Part shown: positions 1-6,639 of the stretch, piece by piece | Position numbering within the stretch: position 1 is the first letter of the stretch | How the letters are laid out: every line of letters starts with the position of its first letter | NCBI GenBank assembly: GCA_905235775.1 | Contig: CAJOMY010000102.1 | Span: 1 to 10,010 of the forward strand | Reading direction: 5' to 3' | Source: an uncultured Bacteroidales bacterium | Lineage (GTDB): Bacteria > Bacteroidota > Bacteroidia > Bacteroidales > UBA932 | DNA length: 10,010 nt | The notes under the pieces: model-generated | Databases searched by the model: none | The model's input: only the letters and a program-made list of their open reading frames with translations | Told to the model about the DNA's origin: nothing | Translations under genes and position numbers: made by a program

Positions 1-62
1 GGAACCTTCCGGGGGCGAGCTGCCGCTGCCGCGGAGCCGCACTCGACTGACAATGGACAAAG
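1..62 (+). other. Possible 3' tail of an unseen + strand gene
   Basis: The + strand terminator at 63-104 implies a + strand gene ending near here. All three forward frames are open from the window edge for at least 15 codons. One stops with TGA at 48-50, just before the hairpin. The other two stop inside the hairpin, at 74-76 (TAA) and 85-87 (TAG). The frame ending at 50 fits the terminator spacing best and has GC-rich third positions. The tail is too short to assign a product, and I do not recognise any of the three peptides. Confidence 0.25.
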
Positions 63-104
63 AAGGCGACCAATAATCACTTATTAGTCGGCCTTTTTTA
101 TTTT
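63..104 (+). terminator. Rho-independent terminator, possibly bidirectional
   Basis: An imperfect stem pairs AAGGC-GAC-AATAA (left arm from 63) with its complement (right arm ending at 95). The loop is TCAC, with one bulged base and one mismatch. A T-rich tract follows (TTTTTT at 94-99, then A, then TTTT). On the + strand this is a good intrinsic terminator for whatever gene ends left of the window. On the minus strand the same hairpin is followed by a weaker T-rich run, and it lies about 90 bases past the manC stop, so it could also end the minus-strand operon. The spacer 105-187 holds no convincing gene. Confidence 0.7.
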
Positions 105-187
105 GCGGACTGTCCGACCCGCAGCGCCGGCCCGGTCAGGACAACATCATGCGCTGCGTGGACATCGCGTTGATGCGGGAATGCTGA

Positions 188-1279
188 TCAGCGGTATTCT
201 TCGTACTCCGGCATGGCGAGCTGGGAGAGGAAGTCCTTGAGCTTCTGCTCGTCGCGTGGGCAGATCATCAGGACGTCGTCGGTGTCGATGACGATGAAGT
301 CTTCCATTCCCCGCAGGGCCAGGAGTTTGCCTTCCTTGGTGGAATAGACGATGTTGTCGGAGCAGTCCTTGAGCAGGCGTCGGCTGGTCCGGTTGAGGGC
401 GTTGCCGTCCGCGTCGTGGTACGCGAGGTATTCGTACAGGGATTCCCAGTTTCCGATGTCGGCCCAGCGGAATTCCGCGGGATAAACCCATGCGTTGTCC
501 GTCTTCTCCATGACCGCGTAGTCGATGGAGGTGCGGGGCATGTCGGTGTAGATGCGGTCCACGAAGGCTTGCTGCTCTCCGGTGCCGAGCACATCGCGCC
601 AGCCGACCCAGAGATTGGTGATTTCCGGGGCGTATTTCTCCATCTCCTTGCGGATGGCGTCGGCGCGCCAGACGAAGATACCGGAGTTCCAGAGGAATTC
701 GCCGGTGTCGATGAACACGCGGGCGAGGTTTGCGTCAGGTTTCTCGGTGAAGGTCTTGATCTTGACGGGGCGCCGTTCTTCCGGCTTGCCGGCCATCTGG
801 ATGTAGCCGAAGTTGGAGTCCGGACGGGTCGGGACGACGCCCAGGGTGATGAGTGCGTCGGATCCGGCCGCATACGAAAGCGCCTCAAGCAGGGTGCTGT
901 TGAAGATCTCGTGCCGGGCGATGGCGTGGTCGGAGGGCGTCACGACCGTGATGGCCTCCGGGTCCCGCTGCAGGATCACGTAGGTGGCGTAGGCGATGCA
1001 GGGGGCCGTGTTGCGGTTGTAGGGCTCGAGCAGCAGGTTCTGTTCCGGGAGCTCGGGGAGATGGGAGCGGACCTGGTCCCGGTAGCGCTCCAGGCTCACC
1101 ACGATGATGTTCTCTTCCGGGATCACGTTTTTCATGCGGTCGTAGGTCCGGCGCAGGAAAGAGCGGCCCTGGATGCTGAAATCGAGGAACTGTTTGGGCT
1201 GGTCAGCCCGACTGATGGGCCAGAAGCGGGAGCCGATGCCGCCGGCCATGATGATGCAGTAGTAGTGGTTATTAAGCAT
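188..1279 (-). CDS. manC: Mannose-1-phosphate guanylyltransferase (GDP-mannose pyrophosphorylase)
   Basis: This enzyme joins mannose-1-phosphate and GTP to give GDP-mannose and pyrophosphate. GDP-mannose is the cytosolic donor for mannose and fucose units in surface polysaccharides and glycoproteins. The 363-residue protein is the single-domain form, lacking the C-terminal phosphomannose isomerase domain of bifunctional ManC/AlgA. Family motifs appear in order: the nucleotide-binding signature GGIGSRFWPISR with PKQF (residues 13-31), TPSDH (114-118), FTEKP (177-181), NSGIF (198-202), IDYAVMEK (252-259) and WADIGNW (272-278). The ATG at 1279 leaves the usual short lead-in before the first motif and overlaps the yraN stop by 8 bp, so translation is probably coupled. 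It is the last gene of the four-gene minus-strand operon. I see no sugar-pathway neighbour in the window. The family call is secure; which polysaccharide it serves is unknown. Confidence 0.95.
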   Translation of the reverse strand: MLNNHYYCIIMAGGIGSRFWPISRADQPKQFLDFSIQGRSFLRRTYDRMKNVIPEENIIVVSLERYRDQVRSHLPELPEQNLLLEPYNRNTAPCIAYATYVILQRDPEAITVVTPSDHAIARHEIFNSTLLEALSYAAGSDALITLGVVPTRPDSNFGYIQMAGKPEERRPVKIKTFTEKPDANLARVFIDTGEFLWNSGIFVWRADAIRKEMEKYAPEITNLWVGWRDVLGTGEQQAFVDRIYTDMPRTSIDYAVMEKTDNAWVYPAEFRWADIGNWESLYEYLAYHDADGNALNRTSRRLLKDCSDNIVYSTKEGKLLALRGMEDFIVIDTDDVLMICPRDEQKLKDFLSQLAMPEYEEYR

Positions 1280-1661
1280 ATAGTGGGATGAAAGCTTGTG
1301 GATAATATTCTATTTCAAAGTCCGCGCCAGTCCCGTAGAAGACGACCGACATCACATCGAAGAAAACTTCCAGGTCGGCGGGCAGTTCCTTGCGCTCCCC
1401 GGCATGCAGGAAAGCCTGCGCCGCGGCGACCAGGCGCCGCTGTTTCTCGCACCCGACGTTGCGCTGGGGCTCGGCCATCACCGGGGCCACACGGCTTTTC
1501 ACTTCCACGAAATGGAGTTCCTGGCCCGAGAGGGACACGATGTCCAGTTCGAGGTGCCCGCTGCGCCAGTTGCGCGCGAGGATCTTGTGGCCGAGCCGCA
1601 TGAGGTACCGACTGGCTTCTTCTTCGCCTTTGCGGCCGACGACGGCCCTGTTCGTTTTCAT
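1272..1661 (-). CDS. yraN: YraN family (UPF0102) nuclease-like protein
   Basis: A 129-residue protein of the YraN/UPF0102 family, whose fold resembles Holliday-junction resolvases and restriction endonucleases. The biochemical role is not settled. The family signature is present: an N-terminal helix with GEEEA (residues 12-16), then ELDIV (38-42) and FVEVKSR (51-57). Together E13, D40, E53 and K55 form a typical metal-dependent D-ExK nuclease core. The length matches the usual 115-130 residues. Its ATG overlaps the mutS2 stop in an ATGA junction, and its own stop lies inside the first codons of manC, so it is translated as part of the dacA-mutS2-yraN-manC operon. Pairing with mutS2 fits a role in DNA metabolism, but that is inferred from position only. 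Confidence 0.9.
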   Translation of the reverse strand: MKTNRAVVGRKGEEEASRYLMRLGHKILARNWRSGHLELDIVSLSGQELHFVEVKSRVAPVMAEPQRNVGCEKQRRLVAAAQAFLHAGERKELPADLEVFFDVMSVVFYGTGADFEIEYYPQAFIPLYA

Positions 1662-4123
1662 AGCTTGACGACGGTTACGCCGGTGCCGCCGGTGCGGACG
1701 TCTTCGTCGCCGACGGTCAGACCGGGGATGGTCCGGAGGTATTTCTGGATCTCCTCGCGCAGCACCCCGGTGCCTTTGCCGTGGATGATGCGTACGGAGC
1801 AGACGCCGAGCATGACGGCGTCGTCGATGAAGTGCGTGACGATGTCGAGGGCGTCGGCAAGTCGCTCGCCGCGCACGTCGATTTCGGGCTTGAAGGAGAG
1901 TTTGCGCTCCGTGATGGCGCGGTCGACCTTCTGCTGCACGGGGGCGAATGCCTTGCGGGACGCTTCGCGGAATTCGTTGGAGGAAATGCGCTCCACGCGT
2001 GCGGGAGCCATGGTGCTGGTGATGTTGCCGACGATCACGGTGACGGACTTGCTGCTGATCTTGGCCACTTCGCCCACGAGGCCGTTCTCCCGGATGCGGA
2101 CTTTCTCGCCCACCTTGAGCGGCTCGCTGCGGACGGGTTCGGCGGCAGTTGACGCGTCCCCGGATTTCCTGCGCTTCCTGAGCTGTTCGAGCTTGCGGTC
2201 GATGTATTCGTCACGCGTTTTCTGCTCCTCGGCCTTGCGCTGCTCGAGCGCGCCCAGGAAGCCCTGAAGCTCCTGGCGGGCTGCCTTGGTCTGCTCCTTG
2301 CCGGCCTGGGCCTCACGAATGTCGCGGATGGTTTTCTCGACCTGACTGCCTGCACCCTTGACAATCCGCTCCGCCTCCTCGCGGGCCTCGTCGAGAATGG
2401 CTTTTTTCTGCTGCAGGATGTCCTCGAGTTCGCGCTCATAGCGCTCGGTGATGCCCTCGAGGGCCTTGTCGGTGTGCTTGATCTTCTGGAGCTTCTCGTC
2501 CAGGGCCCTGCGGTTGCGCGCGATTTTGCGCAGGTTGCGCTCGATGCCGACGAATTCCTCCCCGGCGCGCGACTCGGCGTCCTTGACGATGCTCTCGGGC
2601 AGGCGCATCTTGCGTGCCAGCTCAAAGGCGAAGGAGTTGCCGGGCAGGCCGATTTCGAGCTGGAACATCGGGGCGATCCGCGCGGAGTCATACAGCATGG
2701 CGCCGTTGACCACATGCGTGTCGGCGCCGGAGGCATACAACTTGAGATTCGTGTAGTGCGTGGTGATCACGCCCCGCACGCCGCGACGGTCGATCTCGGC
2801 GAGGATCGCCTCGGCGATGGCGCCGCCGGCCGCGGGTTCCGTGCCCGAGCCGAACTCGTCGATGAGCACCAGGGTGTTTTCGCCGGCGTCCGCAAGCAGA
2901 TCGCGCATGTCCGAGAGGAAGGAACTGTAGGTGCTGAGGTCGTCTTCGAGGTTCTGGTCGTCGCCGATGCTCACGACGATGTGCTCGAATACCGGCAGTT
3001 CGGAACTCTCGGAGGTGGGGATGAGCATGCCCCACTGGAACATATATTGGAGGAGCCCGACCGTCTTCAGACAGACGGACTTGCCGCCGGCGTTGGGGCC
3101 GGAGATGAGCAGGATGCGCTTCTGCGGGGTGAGGGTGACCGTGAGCGGGACGATGCTGCGCCCCTCGCGGGCGAGCGCCTTTTCCAACAAGGGGTGGCGC
3201 GCCTTGCGCAGCGACAGGCTCCCGTCGACCGAGATGACAGGCATGCCGGCCACGAGGTCGAGGGCCGTCTGCGCCTTCGCCATCAGGAAGTCCAGCTCCC
3301 CGATGAAGGCGGCGCCGGCCAGCAGGTCGGGCAGGTACGGACGCAGAAAGTCGGTGAATTCGAGCAGGATCCTGCGGATCTCACGTTCTTCCTCGAAGCG
3401 GAGCTCGGCGATGTCGTTCTCCAGTTCGATGATTTCCGCGGGCTCGACGAAGGCGGTCTTGCCGGAGGCGGACACGTCGTGTACGAAACCCTGCAGCTTG
3501 CGCTTGGCCGAGGTGCCGACCGGGATGAGGTATTTGCCGTCGCGGATGGTCACGTCCGCGTCGGCGTCCACGATGCCCTCCTCCTGCGCCTTGCGGAGGA
3601 TGGCCCCGGCACGCTTGGAGATGGCGGCCTCCTTGCTGCGCAGGTCGCGCCGGATCTCGAAGAGCCGGTCGGAGGCGGAGTCCTTGATGTCGCCGTATTT
3701 GTCCAGGATGGACTCGATGCGCCGCTGTACTTCCGGGAAGGAATGCACGGGTGCGGCGAGCCGCTCCAGCTGCGGGTAGATTCCGTGCTTGATGCTGCCG
3801 AAGAAGTGCAGGATGCGGCGGATGGTGTCGGTGACGGTCTTGAGTTTGCCCAGGCAGAGCACGTCGATGCAGGAACCGTCATGCTCCAGTTCGGACAGGA
3901 AAGGGATGGCGTCGATGTAGCCCGTGGTCGGGAAATTTTCCTCGAACATCAGGATCAGGCGCATCTCGTCGGTGAGGGCAAGCCGATCCCGGATGATGCC
4001 GGCGTCGGTGGAGAAGCCTTCTTCGGCCACACGCCCGGCGGCATAGTCCGTCAGGCAGCGGTCGGCGATCATCTTGCGGATCTTGTCGAAGCCGAGCTTG
4101 CTTTCCAGTCGCGTGTCCGTCAT
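1658..4123 (-). CDS. mutS2: MutS2 ATPase with C-terminal Smr domain
   Basis: An 821-residue MutS2 (RqcU) protein. Relatives suppress homologous recombination in some bacteria, and in Bacillus the protein splits collided ribosomes. Visible layout: N-terminal core and clamp region lacking the MutS mismatch-recognition domain; ATPase with Walker A GPNAGGKS (residues 342-349), Walker B VLIDEFGSG (D422/E423) and an ITTHY switch; a long charged, probably coiled-coil stretch (about 500-650); a small KOW-like beta segment (about 665-715); and a C-terminal Smr domain (about 745-821). The Smr domain keeps IDVRG (748-752) and HGKGTGVLR (781-789), so its nuclease or ribosome-binding surface looks intact. 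The reading frame stays open upstream to 4825, but that stretch lies over dacA in another frame. The ATG at 4123 overlaps the dacA stop as ATGA and gives the family's usual length, so I chose it. The yraN junction downstream is also ATGA. Confidence 0.96.
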   Translation of the reverse strand: MTDTRLESKLGFDKIRKMIADRCLTDYAAGRVAEEGFSTDAGIIRDRLALTDEMRLILMFEENFPTTGYIDAIPFLSELEHDGSCIDVLCLGKLKTVTDTIRRILHFFGSIKHGIYPQLERLAAPVHSFPEVQRRIESILDKYGDIKDSASDRLFEIRRDLRSKEAAISKRAGAILRKAQEEGIVDADADVTIRDGKYLIPVGTSAKRKLQGFVHDVSASGKTAFVEPAEIIELENDIAELRFEEEREIRRILLEFTDFLRPYLPDLLAGAAFIGELDFLMAKAQTALDLVAGMPVISVDGSLSLRKARHPLLEKALAREGRSIVPLTVTLTPQKRILLISGPNAGGKSVCLKTVGLLQYMFQWGMLIPTSESSELPVFEHIVVSIGDDQNLEDDLSTYSSFLSDMRDLLADAGENTLVLIDEFGSGTEPAAGGAIAEAILAEIDRRGVRGVITTHYTNLKLYASGADTHVVNGAMLYDSARIAPMFQLEIGLPGNSFAFELARKMRLPESIVKDAESRAGEEFVGIERNLRKIARNRRALDEKLQKIKHTDKALEGITERYERELEDILQQKKAILDEAREEAERIVKGAGSQVEKTIRDIREAQAGKEQTKAARQELQGFLGALEQRKAEEQKTRDEYIDRKLEQLRKRRKSGDASTAAEPVRSEPLKVGEKVRIRENGLVGEVAKISSKSVTVIVGNITSTMAPARVERISSNEFREASRKAFAPVQQKVDRAITERKLSFKPEIDVRGERLADALDIVTHFIDDAVMLGVCSVRIIHGKGTGVLREEIQKYLRTIPGLTVGDEDVRTGGTGVTVVKL

Positions 4124-4923
4124 TCCGTTTTCTCTCCGAGCAGCAGGCTCAGGCTGTTGAAACTGTTGATGGGCGTGACCTGTCCGCCGCGGACGAGCGA
4201 GACGCCGCCGGTCTCCTCGCTGACCACGATCACGTCGGCGTCGCACTGCTCGGAGATGCCGATGGCGGCCTTGTGGCGCATGCCGAAACGGGCGGGCAGA
4301 TCGGTACGTTCGGTGATCGGGAGGGTGCAGCGGGCGGCGACGATGCGGTTGTCCGCGATGATCATCGCGCCGTCGTGCAGGGGAGAATTCTTGAAGAAGA
4401 TGTTCATGATCAGGCGGCGGCTGACCTCGGCGTCCAGGGTGTCGCCCGTCGCGACAATGTCTTCCAGCGAGTTGTTGTGCAGGATGAGGATGAGCGCTCC
4501 CTCTTTCTGCGCCGACATTTCGCGGACGGCTTCCGTGATCTCGCGCAAAGCGTGCGTGTCCATCTGGCGCGTGCGCCAGGCCGGGAAGAGCCACTGCATG
4601 ATGTGCTGTCGCTGGAGGGTCGTCTCGGCCCTGCGGCCCAGCGAATTCAGGAAGCGGCGCACCTCCGGCTGGAAAATAACCACCAACGCCACGGCGCCCA
4701 TGTCGATCAGGGTGCCGAGCAAGGAGGAAATCATCTTCATCCCGAGGGCTTCCGCAATCACGCGGACGAGCAGCACGATGATGATGGCAAGGAAGATGTT
4801 GATAGCCGTGGACCCGCGGATCCACCTGAAAATCAAAAAGATAATCAGGGCGACCATCAAGATGTCGAGGACGTCAATCCAGGAAAAGCGCAAAAAATCC
4901 AGCATCGCCAAACGATTTACCAT
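4120..4923 (-). CDS. dacA: Membrane diadenylate cyclase CdaA (c-di-AMP synthase)
   Basis: Condenses two ATP to cyclic di-AMP, a second messenger governing potassium and osmolyte balance and cell-envelope homeostasis. The 267-residue protein has the CdaA layout: three N-terminal membrane segments (about residues 16-34, 38-58 and 66-86), a short linker, then the DAC/DisA_N domain. The catalytic DGA motif is at 184-186 and SEETGG at 235-240. The second signature, normally RHR, reads RHK here (216-218), a conservative change. The ATG at 4923 sits 1 nt behind a strong promoter -7 element, so the mRNA probably begins on or after it. Met7 (ATG at 4905, giving a 261-residue protein starting MLDFLRFSW) is then the likelier start. 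It is the first gene of the operon with mutS2, and its stop is shared with the mutS2 start. The folP and cdaR/glmM neighbours often seen beside this gene are absent. Confidence 0.94.
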   Translation of the reverse strand: MVNRLAMLDFLRFSWIDVLDILMVALIIFLIFRWIRGSTAINIFLAIIIVLLVRVIAEALGMKMISSLLGTLIDMGAVALVVIFQPEVRRFLNSLGRRAETTLQRQHIMQWLFPAWRTRQMDTHALREITEAVREMSAQKEGALILILHNNSLEDIVATGDTLDAEVSRRLIMNIFFKNSPLHDGAMIIADNRIVAARCTLPITERTDLPARFGMRHKAAIGISEQCDADVIVVSEETGGVSLVRGGQVTPINSFNSLSLLLGEKTE

Positions 4924-4924
4924 A

Positions 4925-4955
4925 CAAAGATAGGATGAAAATCTTGTAAATCAAG
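4925..4955 (-). promoter_or_regulatory. Bacteroidota-type promoter for dacA-mutS2-yraN-manC
   Basis: Read on the minus strand, TATCTTTG (4932 to 4925) matches the TAnnTTTG -7 consensus exactly. Exactly 19 bases upstream lies CTTG (4955 to 4952), matching TTG of the -33 TTTG element. Transcription should start a few bases past 4925, on or near the first ATG of dacA at 4923. This supports a very short leader or the internal start at 4905. Confidence 0.75.
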
Positions 4956-4957
4956 TG

Positions 4958-4988
4958 TTTGTAAATTGAGAAAATAGTTGTATATTTG
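4958..4988 (+). promoter_or_regulatory. Bacteroidota-type promoter for the rplC-rpsC cluster
   Basis: TTTG (4958-4961), a 19-base spacer, then TATATTTG (4981-4988): a perfect match to the TTTG-N19-TAnnTTTG consensus of the Bacteroidota primary sigma factor. It lies in AT-rich DNA between GC-rich genes. The predicted transcript starts near 4992-4995, giving a leader of about 55 nt before rplC. Its -33 element is 2 bp from that of the divergent dacA promoter. Confidence 0.85.
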
Positions 4989-4991
4989 CAG

Positions 4992-5029
4992 CCCGCAAAA
5001 ATGCGGGAAAACTTATAAAGTGTTTATAA
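4992..5029 (+). promoter_or_regulatory. Two small hairpins in the rplC 5' leader
   Basis: Hairpin 1 is CCCGC (4992-4996), a 6-base loop, and GCGGG (5003-5007); it would sit at the very 5' end of the mRNA. Hairpin 2 is TTATAAA (5013-5019), loop GTG, and TTTATAA (5023-5029), AU-only and weak. An AT-rich stretch leads from there to the rplC ATG with no Shine-Dalgarno, as usual in this phylum. Ribosomal protein operons are often autoregulated through leader structures, but nothing here matches a leader I recognise, so regulation is inferred. Hairpin 1 could simply protect the 5' end. Confidence 0.4.
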
Positions 5030-5048
5030 ACAATTAATTAACAAACCA

Positions 5049-5675
5049 ATGCCTGGATTAATTGGAAAGAAAATCGGAATGACTTCCGTTTTCGGTGCCG
5101 ACGGCAAGAACATACCGTGCACCGTTATCGAGGCTGGTCCGTGCGTCGTTACGCAGCTGCGTACCGTTGAGAAAGACGGCTATGCCGCCGTGCAGCTTGC
5201 CTATGACGAAACCACCGAAAAGCACACCAGCGCGCCCCTGATGGGGCATTTCAAAAAGGCAGGTACCACGCCCAAGCGCAAGCTGGTCGAGTTCAAGGAC
5301 GATTTTGCCGGCGAACTCGCTCTCGGCACCACGTTCACCGTGGCCGACATCTTCACCGAGGATGTCAAGTTCGTGGACGTGATCGGTACCTCCAAGGGTA
5401 AGGGTTTCCAGGGTGTCGTGCACCGTCATCACTTCGCCGGCGTCGGCGGACAGACCCACGGCCAGCACAACCGCCTGCGTCACCCCGGTTCCATGGGTGC
5501 ATCCTCCTGGCCGTCCCGCGTCCTTCCCGGAATGCGCATGGCCGGTCACATGGGCGACGAGCGCGTGAAGGTCGAGAACCTCGAAGTGCTCAAGGTGCTC
5601 CCGGAGAACAATCTTCTCGTTGTCAAGGGTTCCGTCCCCGGAGCCAAGGGTTCTTATGTAATTGTGGAGGCCTAG
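5049..5675 (+). CDS. rplC: 50S ribosomal protein L3
   Basis: L3 is an early 23S rRNA-binding protein that reaches into the peptidyl-transferase region. The 208 residues match the family's usual length. The start MPGLIGKKIGMTSVF and the long central loop (about 118-170) ending in a GMRMAGHMG segment are typical. The Gln that PrmB methylates in enterobacterial L3 (Q150 of E. coli) aligns with Ser here, in the stretch GASSWPSRV (150-158), so that modification is not expected. The ATG at 5049 follows an A/T-rich leader with no Shine-Dalgarno. It is the first gene of the cluster. In most bacteria rpsJ (S10) comes just before it; here the promoter and the divergent dacA do instead. The rplD ATG follows 4 nt after its stop. 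Confidence 0.98.
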   Translation: MPGLIGKKIGMTSVFGADGKNIPCTVIEAGPCVVTQLRTVEKDGYAAVQLAYDETTEKHTSAPLMGHFKKAGTTPKRKLVEFKDDFAGELALGTTFTVADIFTEDVKFVDVIGTSKGKGFQGVVHRHHFAGVGGQTHGQHNRLRHPGSMGASSWPSRVLPGMRMAGHMGDERVKVENLEVLKVLPENNLLVVKGSVPGAKGSYVIVEA

Positions 5676-5679
5676 TGTT

Positions 5680-6309
5680 ATGGAATTAGAAGTATTGAAA
5701 ATTGACGGCACCAAGTCCGGCAAGAAAGTGACGCTCGAGCAGAACGTCTTCGCGATCGAACCCAACGACCACGCCGTGTATCTCGACGTCGTGCAGTATC
5801 TCGCCAACCAGCGTCACGGCAACGCCAAGACCAAGGACCGCAGCGAGAATGCGCACAGCACCAAGAAGCTCGGTCGCCAGAAGGGCGGCGGCGGCGCACG
5901 CCACGGCTCCCTCAAGTCGAACATCTTCGTCGGCGGCGGCCGTGTGTTCGGTCCCGTTCCGCGTTTCTATCACAACAAGTTGAACAAGAAGGTCAAGGCC
6001 CTTGCCCGCAAGTCCGCGCTGACCTACAAGGCCCAGGAGAATGCCATCATCATCCTCGAGCCGTTCACGATGGATGCACCCAAGACCAAGGAGTTCCTCG
6101 CGATCAATGCCGCCATCAAGGCCGGCGACCGCAAGGTTCTCTACGTGCTTCCCCAGAATTCAACCAACATCTATCTTTCATCCCGCAATCTCCCGCAGGT
6201 GAACGTCCTCTCCGTTGACGAGATCAACACCTACGCCATCATGAACGCCAACACCCTGGTGCTCATCGACGGCGTGCAGGACATCCTCGCTGAGCGGAAC
6301 ATGCGCTAA
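5680..6309 (+). CDS. rplD: 50S ribosomal protein L4
   Basis: L4 binds 23S rRNA domain I, and its extended loop lines the peptide exit tunnel. In enterobacteria it also represses its own operon. The protein has 209 residues. The extended loop is recognisable as KLGRQKGGGGARHG followed by FVGGGRVFGPVPR (about residues 66-94). The frame could open earlier at a GTG (5662) inside rplC, but the ATG at 5680, 4 nt after the rplC stop, gives the expected N-terminus MELEVLKIDGTKSGK and the normal family length. The stop is 12 nt before the rplW start. Nothing in the sequence shows whether L4 autoregulates here. Confidence 0.98.
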   Translation: MELEVLKIDGTKSGKKVTLEQNVFAIEPNDHAVYLDVVQYLANQRHGNAKTKDRSENAHSTKKLGRQKGGGGARHGSLKSNIFVGGGRVFGPVPRFYHNKLNKKVKALARKSALTYKAQENAIIILEPFTMDAPKTKEFLAINAAIKAGDRKVLYVLPQNSTNIYLSSRNLPQVNVLSVDEINTYAIMNANTLVLIDGVQDILAERNMR

Positions 6310-6321
6310 AAGTACACGAAG

Positions 6322-6625
6322 ATGGGAATTATCATTAAGCCAATCGTTACAGAGAAGTTGACGGATCAGGGCGAAAAGTTGAACCGTTACGGCTTTATCG
6401 TGGATCTTTATCGTGGATGGTAAGGCCAACAAGCTTCAGATCAAGGAGGCCGTGGAGAAGATGTACAATGTCTCCGTGGCCGATGTCAATACGGTGAACT
6501 ATCACGGCAAGCGCAAGAGCCGCTACACGAAGGCGGGTCTGCTCCGCGGCCGGATGAATCACTTCAAGAAGGCGTACATCACCCTCGCCGGTGATGACAA
6601 GATTGATTTCTACGCTAACATTTAA
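6322..6625 (+). pseudogene. rplW: 50S ribosomal protein L23, frameshifted by a 13-bp duplication
   Basis: L23 sits at the exit-tunnel mouth and docks trigger factor and SRP. From ATG 6322 the frame reads MGIIIKPIVTEKLTDQGEK and stays L23-like to GFIVD (residue 28). It then runs into LYRGW and a TAA at 6421-6423, giving only 33 residues. The rest of L23 (DGKANKLQIKEAVEKMYN... to DFYANI) continues in another frame to the TAA at 6623-6625. The cause is an exact 13-bp tandem repeat at 6393-6418; dropping one copy gives GFIVDGKANKLQ and a normal 96-residue L23. The trigger-factor docking Glu (E18 in E. coli, E11 here) is in the first piece. A GTG at 6413 could start a 70-residue C-terminal piece by reinitiation 8 nt before the TAA, or a +1 slip at TGG-TAA could join the two. 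Because L23 is normally essential, an assembly or sequencing error is the leading explanation. Confidence 0.9.
6393..6418 (+). repeat. Exact 13-bp tandem duplication inside rplW
   Basis: CTTTATCGTGGAT occurs twice with no gap, at 6393-6405 and 6406-6418. Thirteen is not a multiple of three, so the second copy shifts the rplW frame. Both copies are identical, as expected of a recent slippage event or an assembly or consensus error. Confidence 0.97.
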
Positions 6626-6632
6626 GGGAGGG
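6626..6632 (+). promoter_or_regulatory. Shine-Dalgarno-like GGGAGGG before rplB
   Basis: GGGAGGG begins right after the rplW stop (6623-6625) and ends 7 nt before the rplB ATG at 6640, at canonical Shine-Dalgarno spacing. The other ribosomal protein genes in this cluster lack such a motif, in keeping with the phylum's weak use of Shine-Dalgarno pairing. Confidence 0.5.
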
Positions 6633-6639
6633 ACAGACA

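Noticed and set aside
77..187. Short + strand frame ending at 185-187 with an internal ATG at 149
   Set aside because: It begins within the terminator hairpin and T-run, and its 12-residue ATG product resembles nothing known; more likely spacer or a decayed remnant.
416..1291. A 291-codon + strand open frame opposite manC
   Set aside because: Same antisense artefact; the minus strand holds all the GDP-mannose pyrophosphorylase motifs.
1658..4825. A 1055-residue open frame that would extend MutS2 by 234 residues at the N-terminus
   Set aside because: The extension is dacA read in the wrong frame (rich in Arg, Pro and His). The ATG at 4123 gives the normal MutS2 length and an ATGA overlap with dacA.
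2474..4933. An 819-codon + strand open frame opposite mutS2 and dacA
   Set aside because: It is an antisense shadow caused by high GC third positions. It has no recognisable domain, and the opposite strand carries clear conserved motifs.
5662..5679. Earlier GTG start for rplD inside rplC
   Set aside because: The ATG at 5680 matches the conserved L4 N-terminus and family length; the extra six residues come from overlapping rplC.
6413..6625. A naturally short 70-residue L23 starting at GTG 6413
   Set aside because: The preceding 91 bases encode a textbook L23 N-terminus in another frame, so this is the rear piece of a frameshifted gene unless reinitiation is shown.
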